Part shown: piece after piece, positions 1-3,814 of the stretch
Position numbering within the stretch: position 1 is the stretch's first letter
Layout of the letters: each line of letters begins with the position of its first letter
NCBI GenBank assembly: GCA_003223695.1
Contig: QHVY01000414.1
Coordinates: 1-5,170, forward strand
DNA from: Acidobacteriota bacterium
GTDB taxonomy: Bacteria; Acidobacteriota; Thermoanaerobaculia; Gp7-AA8
Length of the DNA stretch: 5,170 bases
Direction: 5' to 3'
Made by a program: the position numbers and the translations under genes
Notes under the pieces: model-generated
Told to the model about the DNA's origin: nothing
The model's input: only the letters and a program-made list of their open reading frames with translations
Database searches by the model: none

Positions 1-1
1 G

Positions 2-1033
2 ATCTCTCCCGATTTAACAAATGCCACTCCGCAGACGATGGCCACCGCCGGCTCGTTCGCGGAAAACTACGACACGGTCGTCGCTCTTTCCGAGTCGCCA
101 AGAGATCGCAACCTGATTTGGGCGGGCACGGACGACGGCAATGTGCAGGTCACCCGCGATGGCGGCAAGTCGTGGACGAATGTCGCTCCGAACCTTCCCG
201 GCGTGCCGAAAGGGTTGTGGGTCTCTCGTGTGCAGGCGTCGAATCACGATACCGGGCGCGCGTACGTCGCAATCGACGGTCATCGCAGCGACGATTTCCA
301 CGCGTATCTGCTCGCAACCGACGACTATGGCTCGACGTGGCACTCGATCGTCAGCAATCTCGACGCGCCGGTCAAAGGCTTCCGCGAAGATCCGGTCAAT
401 CCGAATTTGCTCTTCGCCGGAACTGAATTCGGCATCTTCATGTCGCTTGATCGCGGAGCGCGCTGGCAGCAGCTCAAAGAAGGTCTGCCGACGGTCGCCG
501 TTGATGACATTCAGATCCATCCGCGCGATCACGATCTGCTCATCGGGACGCACGGCCGAAGTATTTTCGTCATCGATGACATCTCGCCGCTCGAGCGGCT
601 CACGTCCGACAAAGCCGGACAGGACGTCCTCTTCACGCCCCGGCCGGCGACAGAGTTTTACTACGCGCCGATTGGCGGCTTGTGGGGCGCCCACGTTTTC
701 AAAGCGAAAAATCCGCCGCTCGGCGCTTACATCAACTACTACTTGAAAGGTTTGCCGGCCGAAGACGTGACGATCTCGATCGAAGACTCGAAAGGAAGGC
801 ACATCCGCGATCTCGATGCCACGAATCATCCCGGATTCAATCGCGTCGTGTGGGATCTGCGTCCCGAGCCGAGGGAGGCGATTAGCGAGTCGCGCGGCGG
901 GGATGAACAGCCTGCGTATGTCCCCGCCGGTGAGTACACGATTCGCATGAAGTACGGCGACTTCAAAGCGTCGACGAAACTCACCGTCGAGGCGGAGCCG
1001 GGAGTGCACGAAGGGGAGTTCGTCGTGCCGTAG
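2..1033 (+). CDS. Secreted VPS10/sortilin-like BNR-repeat protein, C-terminal part (5' end outside window)
   Basis: The reading frame is already open at base 2 (ISPDLTNATPQT...), so the gene begins upstream; 343 residues are visible. Three Asp-box (BNR) motifs of the S/T-x-D-x-G-x-x-W type are seen: TRDGGKSW near visible residues 51-58, TDDYGSTW near 106-113 and SLDRGARW near 148-155. They are spaced as blades of a beta-propeller. A segment DLLIGTHGRSIFVIDD closes the propeller. From about residue 210 there is a beta-sandwich tail (HPGFNRVVWDLRPEP, VPAGEYTIRMKYG) like the FlgD/Ig-like C-terminal domain of this family. Such proteins are large (often near 1,000 residues), exported and of unproven function; they were once annotated as glycosyl hydrolases but the visible part has no identifiable catalytic residues. 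The stop codon TAG is the first three bases of the palindromic repeat that follows. The gene converges on the sugar dehydrogenase gene. Family assignment is firm, function is not. Confidence 0.9.
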   Translation: MSPDLTNATPQTMATAGSFAENYDTVVALSESPRDRNLIWAGTDDGNVQVTRDGGKSWTNVAPNLPGVPKGLWVSRVQASNHDTGRAYVAIDGHRSDDFHAYLLATDDYGSTWHSIVSNLDAPVKGFREDPVNPNLLFAGTEFGIFMSLDRGARWQQLKEGLPTVAVDDIQIHPRDHDLLIGTHGRSIFVIDDISPLERLTSDKAGQDVLFTPRPATEFYYAPIGGLWGAHVFKAKNPPLGAYINYYLKGLPAEDVTISIEDSKGRHIRDLDATNHPGFNRVVWDLRPEPREAISESRGGDEQPAYVPAGEYTIRMKYGDFKASTKLTVEAEPGVHEGEFVVP

Positions 1034-1090
1034 TGTGGAGGACAGGCAATCCTGCCTGTCCGGACAGACAAGATTGTCTGCCCTCCACTA
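1031..1090. repeat. Double-hairpin palindromic intergenic repeat, family A
   Basis: The 60-bp element begins with TAG and ends with CTA. It consists of two adjacent hairpins: GGACAGGCA (1040-1048), loop ATCC, TGCCTGTCC (1053-1061), then GGACAGACA (1062-1070), loop AGAT, TGTCTGCCC (1075-1083, one mismatch). The two halves are also inverted copies of each other, extended by TAGTGTGGAG and CTCCACTA at the ends. Its two ends are the stop codons of the flanking convergent genes. No T-tract follows, so it is not a classical intrinsic terminator, though it may still block read-through in both directions. It resembles REP-type elements; no RAYT transposase gene is in the window. Confidence 0.85.
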
Positions 1091-2176
1091 ATGCCGGGCA
1101 GTGCGGCGCCGTGTCAGCGCCGCACTCGTATCCGTGATCTGGTATACGCCGCCGTTCCAGTCGATGACGTAGATCTCGCCGTTTGCGTCTTCACCGAAGC
1201 TGCTGATGGCCATGCGCGTCGACAGCAGCAATTGCGATGTCCACGTCCCGTCGCTCTGCTGACGAGCGCCAAAAATCGCGCCGCTGCAGAAATCGCCGTA
1301 GAAGTAGATGTCGTGGAGGCGCGGATATTTTGCGCCGTGATAGCGATAGCCGCCGGTGATGGAGCATGCACCGCCGGCGTGTGAGTACTCGAGAATCGGG
1401 AGAGTGAAGCTCGAATCCTGACAATTCGCTGTCGGGTTGAAGCAGTGCGTCGCTTCCATGCGACGCCAACCGTAGTTCTCACCGCCGATGCTCGTTGCCG
1501 GCTGAAGGTCGACCTCTTCCCACAAATCCTGACCGACATCCGCGATGAACAGGTCTCCGGTGTTGCGATCGAAAGTGAATCGCCATGGATTGCGAAGTCC
1601 GTACGCCCAGATTTCCGGTCGCGCACCGGCTGTGTTCACGAATGGATTTGACGGCGGAATGCGATACGGCAGCGTGCTGACGTCGATCCGCAGAAGCTTA
1701 CCGAGACGCTGCGACAGATCCTGGGCGTGGTTGTGTGGATCGCCCCCCGAGCCGCCGTCGCCGGGGCCGATCGTCAGCACGATCGCCGCGCTTTTAGGAT
1801 CGGCGCGGTCGCGATTCGCCGACACGCTGTAGCGCGCGAGCGTGATGTTCCCGCTCCGATCGGTGTAGTAGATGAAGAAAAAACCGTTCGTCGCGTAGTG
1901 CGGATCAAAAGCGAGACCGAGGAGGCCGCGCTCGCTTTCGCCGGAGAGGTTGGGAGTGACCAGCGTGCTGACGTCAAGAAAAGGCGTGGAGAGGAGTCGC
2001 GTGCCGTCGTAAATCAAAATTTGTCCGAGCTGCTGAACGATAAAGAGCCGCGAGTCTCCGGCAGTGACGAGTCCGAGCGGGCGAGTGAGGCCGGTGGCGA
2101 TCGGTTGAAGGACGAGTTGCTGACCGGCGAGCGACACGCTCCAGAAAAGCACCACACACAGCGCTCGGCCTTGCAT
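1088..2176 (-). CDS. Secreted PQQ-dependent sugar dehydrogenase (GSDH/Asd family), probably missing its catalytic-His segment
   Basis: The 362-residue product starts with a hydrophobic export signal (about residues 1-19, ending LAG-QQ). It then follows the six-bladed propeller family of soluble PQQ sugar dehydrogenases, which oxidise aldoses outside the cytoplasm. Family landmarks in order: GLTRPLGL (29-36), ERGLLGLAFDPHYATNG (82-98), GDGGSGGDPHNHAQ (139-152), LGKLLRIDV (158-166), the PQQ-contact segment GLRNPWRF (193-200), FIADVGQDLWEEV (210-222), ENYGWRRMEA (233-242), SITGGYRYHG (272-281) and YFYGDFCSG (291-299). Between LTI (134-136) and GPGDGG (137-142) relatives normally carry about 25 residues with the HNGG motif that holds the active-site histidine; this is absent, so activity is doubtful. 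ATG at 2176 has no Shine-Dalgarno; a TACAAT at 2189-2184 would start the transcript at the ATG. The stop TAG (1090-1088) is the end of the palindromic repeat. Family assignment is confident, enzyme activity is not. Confidence 0.88.
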   Translation of the reverse strand: MQGRALCVVLFWSVSLAGQQLVLQPIATGLTRPLGLVTAGDSRLFIVQQLGQILIYDGTRLLSTPFLDVSTLVTPNLSGESERGLLGLAFDPHYATNGFFFIYYTDRSGNITLARYSVSANRDRADPKSAAIVLTIGPGDGGSGGDPHNHAQDLSQRLGKLLRIDVSTLPYRIPPSNPFVNTAGARPEIWAYGLRNPWRFTFDRNTGDLFIADVGQDLWEEVDLQPATSIGGENYGWRRMEATHCFNPTANCQDSSFTLPILEYSHAGGACSITGGYRYHGAKYPRLHDIYFYGDFCSGAIFGARQQSDGTWTSQLLLSTRMAISSFGEDANGEIYVIDWNGGVYQITDTSAALTRRRTARH

Positions 2177-2183
2177 CGCCGCG

Positions 2184-2189
2184 ATTGTA
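2184..2189 (-). promoter_or_regulatory. Putative -10 box (TACAAT) of the sugar dehydrogenase gene, leaderless start
   Basis: On the minus strand the sequence reads TACAAT, 7 bases before the ATG at 2176. Transcription about 7 bases downstream of this box would begin at or one base before the start codon. There is no purine-rich ribosome-binding site before the ATG, which fits a leaderless transcript. No good -35 box is seen 16-18 bases upstream, so this remains a tentative call. Confidence 0.4.
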
Positions 2190-2198
2190 TCGAAGGCA

Positions 2199-2204
2199 TA
2201 TAAT
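2199..2204 (+). promoter_or_regulatory. Consensus -10 box (TATAAT) of the thioredoxin-fold gene
   Basis: A perfect TATAAT stands out in GC-rich surroundings 28 bases before the ATG at 2233. It would start transcription near 2211 and give a leader of about 22 bases containing the Shine-Dalgarno sequence. No recognisable -35 hexamer lies 16-18 bases upstream, so an activator may be needed or the promoter may rely on the strong -10. It lies just upstream of the divergent -10 box of the sugar dehydrogenase gene, so the two promoters overlap. Confidence 0.5.
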
Positions 2205-2220
2205 CCGCCGCACTCGTCGA

Positions 2221-2226
2221 GAGGAG
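2221..2226 (+). promoter_or_regulatory. Shine-Dalgarno GAGGAG deciding the start at 2233
   Basis: GAGGAG lies six bases before the ATG at 2233. It favours this start over a TTG 48 bases upstream in the same frame, which would place a charged, arginine-rich stretch in front of the export signal and lies upstream of the probable transcription start. Confidence 0.75.
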
Positions 2227-2232
2227 TTGCGC

Positions 2233-2847
2233 ATGCGCGTCGTGTGGGTCCGACTCGCGGCGGCCGTCGGGCTGGGTCTTCTCGCAGTGATTGCAGTCGC
2301 CGATGACCTCACCGGGCCGGTGTCGTTTGTCCCATGGAAGGTGCTCATGCCGGGCGATTCGCCGGCGAGGGCGCCGCTGACGCTCTTCTGGATCCCGGCA
2401 TCGAGCGACGACTTCAAGCATTCCGAGCTGCTGTTCTCGCGTTCGTTGACGTCGTTCGCCACGCAGTGTGTCGCCCTGCACGTGATCCGCGCTGATGACG
2501 CCGCGATGATCGACAAACTCGGCGTCGCCGGTGCGCTGCCCGTCGCGGTGCTCGTTGGCGGCGATGGCAAGCAGCTCGGCAAAGTAATTAATGAGCGGGG
2601 CTCTTTGCGCGTGAGCGCCGTCGAGCGACTGGTTCGCGACCAATTGCGAACTCGCGACTCTGACCTCGACTCTCAGCTCGACGAGGCGCGCAGAAAAGCG
2701 CTCGCCGGCGACCGCGAAGCTGCCGTCGCGACCTACAAACTGGTGTGGGAGCAGCGCTGCGTGGCCCCGCGCAAGGGTCGCGAAGCCCAGCGGGAGCTGA
2801 AGAAGCTGGGCATCGTGGCGGAAGAGACCGTCGCCGTTCGCCATTAA
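2233..2847 (+). CDS. Secreted thioredoxin-fold protein without a CXXC motif, with TPR-like tail
   Basis: The 204-residue product has an export signal (MRVVWVRLAA then a hydrophobic run, probable cleavage after AVA at residue 23). The middle follows the thioredoxin fold: strand LTLFW (49-53), helix SELLFSRSLTSFA (64-76), strand VALHVI (80-85), helix AAMIDKLGV, and the ALPVAVLVGGDGK segment (101-113) whose Pro103 fits the cis-proline position. Where thioredoxins carry CXXC after the first strand, this protein reads WIPASSDDF, so it has no redox-active cysteines; its mature cysteines are Cys79 and Cys176. Residues 150-193 form a helical hairpin (EARRKALAGDREAAVATYKLVWEQRC...) like a single TPR unit. 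It is probably a non-catalytic binding or scaffold protein of the cell envelope. ATG at 2233 has a good Shine-Dalgarno. It is divergent from the sugar dehydrogenase gene and ends in TAA 22 bases before a palindromic repeat. The fold is inferred by eye; the function is unknown. Confidence 0.78.
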   Translation: MRVVWVRLAAAVGLGLLAVIAVADDLTGPVSFVPWKVLMPGDSPARAPLTLFWIPASSDDFKHSELLFSRSLTSFATQCVALHVIRADDAAMIDKLGVAGALPVAVLVGGDGKQLGKVINERGSLRVSAVERLVRDQLRTRDSDLDSQLDEARRKALAGDREAAVATYKLVWEQRCVAPRKGREAQRELKKLGIVAEETVAVRH

Positions 2848-2869
2848 CGTGGAACGACAGACAGACGAG

Positions 2870-2927
2870 TAGGGCCCGGCTGCGCCGTGCCGCATTCCAA
2901 GGTTCGGCACGACGCAGTCGTGCCCTA
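2870..2927. repeat. Double-hairpin palindromic repeat, family B, copy 1
   Basis: The 58-bp element starts with TAG and ends with CTA (60 bp with its G/C flanks). Its two hairpins are GGCCCGGC-TGC-GCCGTGCC (2873-2891, one mismatch at 2876) and GGCACGAC-GCA-GTCGTGCC (2906-2924, perfect), separated by 14 bases. It matches the copy at 3758-3814 except at 2876 and in the central linker, which is one base longer here. Unlike the other two repeats it lies between two genes in the same direction and supplies no stop codon. It ends two bases before the first operator-like palindrome of the next gene. Confidence 0.9.
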
Positions 2928-2929
2928 CT

Positions 2930-2964
2930 ACGAAGGTTTTCGTTGACAATACGAATCCTTTCGT
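2930..2964. promoter_or_regulatory. Tandem operator-like palindromes ACGAA-N4-TTCGT
   Basis: Two 14-bp sites share identical arms: ACGAA-GGTT-TTCGT at 2930-2943 and ACGAA-TCCT-TTCGT at 2951-2964, the second extendable to six-base arms (TACGAA/TTCGTA). They begin 21 bases apart, about two turns of B-DNA, so both would present the same face to a protein. The first touches the start of the -35 box and the second fills most of the -35/-10 spacer, the layout of a repressor-controlled promoter. The regulator is not identified. A BlaI/CopY-type repressor is a guess, based only on the repeat type found in the downstream protein. Confidence 0.5.
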
Positions 2965-2971
2965 AGATGAT
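2943..2971 (+). promoter_or_regulatory. Putative sigma70-type promoter of the helical-repeat gene
   Basis: A perfect -35 hexamer TTGACA (2943-2948) is followed after 17 bases by GATGAT (2966-2971, four of six matches to the -10 consensus). Transcription would begin near 2978, only a few bases before the ATG at 2981, so the message would be leaderless or nearly so. No Shine-Dalgarno precedes the ATG, which agrees. Confidence 0.55.
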
Positions 2972-2980
2972 GGCGCGGTC

Positions 2981-3760
2981 ATGAAAAGCCTTCTCATCAT
3001 CGTCATCGCCGTCATCACTTGTTTTGCTGCGTATGCCGGCACTGACGTGCGCGCCGGTGTCTGGACTGCCGAGCTGCAGGACGACCATCTCGAGATGACC
3101 GTCTTTCACGGCCAGAACGTGAGAGGGGGCATGAGCTCGACGATGGGATTCGACGAGCCGCTGAGTAGCTTCGCCGCTCTTTCCAAGTCCGATCTGACCT
3201 CGCCGGCCGCGAACGTTCACTTCGAACTGCGACGGCCGGCTGGAACGATTGCCTTCGAGGGGCGGGTGGCGAATGGCAGCGGCGCCGGCCATTACCGATT
3301 CATGCCGAGCGAATCGTTCGTCCGCGAGATGGACGAACTCGGCTACCCCGATTTCAAGGACGAACAACTGCTCATGTTTGCCGTGCACAATTTCTCGCCG
3401 CAAACGATCCGCGATCTGCGGGCGATGGGTTACGAGCCGACGAAACGCGAGGTGGAGGAGATCGCGATTTTTCGCATCACTCCCGAGTACCTTCGCGAGA
3501 TGGAAAATGCCGGATATCCGAAGTTGTCGTTGCGAGAAGCCGTAAATTTTCGGGTGGGCCGCGTCGACGCGGCCTACATCAAGCAAATGCGCGAGCTCGG
3601 CTACACGAATCTCTCGGCCCGGCAGCTTGCCGACGCCGCAATCCTGGGAATCACGCCGGCGTACATTCGCCGGCTCGCTGAGAAGGGATACAAAGGCGTG
3701 CCGCTCGCGAAGCTCGTTCAGCTACACGTCACGAGGGCGGACGAGATCCTGTTCAAGTAG
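2981..3760 (+). CDS. Secreted protein with five BlaR1-associated-type helical repeats
   Basis: The 259-residue product has a clear export signal (MKSLLIIVIAVITCFAAYA, cleavage likely after residue 19). A beta-rich domain follows at about 22-108 (AGVWTAELQDDHLEMTVF ... GTIAFEGRV ... GAGHYRF). Residues 110-253 form five repeats of 28-29 residues with the pattern [T/S]P-x-[Y/F/T]-[I/L]-R-x-[M/L]-x-x-[L/M/A]-G-Y followed by a second helix. The GY pairs are at 121, 150, 178, 207 and 236. These repeats are, from memory, common in Acidobacteriota behind M56 BlaR1-type membrane peptidases, as an extracytoplasmic helical array. Here they stand alone, without the HEXXH peptidase or any membrane anchor beyond the signal. 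A role in binding or sensing in the envelope is inference. ATG at 2981 lies just after a promoter with paired palindromes and has no Shine-Dalgarno. The stop TAG (3758-3760) is the first three bases of the following palindromic repeat. The protein's partner is unknown. Confidence 0.8.
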   Translation: MKSLLIIVIAVITCFAAYAGTDVRAGVWTAELQDDHLEMTVFHGQNVRGGMSSTMGFDEPLSSFAALSKSDLTSPAANVHFELRRPAGTIAFEGRVANGSGAGHYRFMPSESFVREMDELGYPDFKDEQLLMFAVHNFSPQTIRDLRAMGYEPTKREVEEIAIFRITPEYLREMENAGYPKLSLREAVNFRVGRVDAAYIKQMRELGYTNLSARQLADAAILGITPAYIRRLAEKGYKGVPLAKLVQLHVTRADEILFK

Positions 3761-3814
3761 GGCACGGCTGCGCCGTGCCGCATCCTGGGTTCGGCACGAC
3801 GCAGTCGTGCCCTA
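3758..3814. repeat. Double-hairpin palindromic repeat, family B, copy 2
   Basis: This 57-bp element begins with TAG and ends with CTA. It contains two perfect hairpins, GGCACGGC-TGC-GCCGTGCC (3761-3779) and GGCACGAC-GCA-GTCGTGCC (3793-3811). The 23-base outer arms (3758-3780 and 3792-3814) are inverted copies with two differences. It fills the whole space between the convergent helical-repeat gene and hutU and provides both stop codons. It may act as a two-way transcription barrier, though there is no T-tract. Confidence 0.9.

Noticed and set aside
14..1009. Long open frame on the minus strand opposite the BNR-protein gene
   Set aside because: Its arginine- and valine-rich product has no recognisable domain. 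It is a mirror of a GC-rich coding frame, and the plus-strand frame carries clear Asp boxes.
1727..2203. Plus-strand open frame inside the sugar dehydrogenase gene
   Set aside because: It is a charged, featureless product opposite a gene with many family motifs.
2185..2232. Upstream TTG start giving a 16-residue longer thioredoxin-fold protein
   Set aside because: It lies upstream of the TATAAT box and the likely transcript start, would put an arginine-rich stretch before the signal peptide, and lacks the Shine-Dalgarno that the ATG at 2233 has.
2014..3586. Two overlapping long minus-strand open frames (2014-3042 and 2588-3586)
   Set aside because: They run through two plus-strand genes with good signal peptides, through the repeat and through the promoter. 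They have low-complexity, arginine-rich translations typical of antisense shadows.
3758..3814. Classical rho-independent terminator
   Set aside because: The hairpins are strong but no T-tract follows on either strand. The sequence is shared with a non-terminal copy, so I call it a repeat and treat termination only as a possibility.
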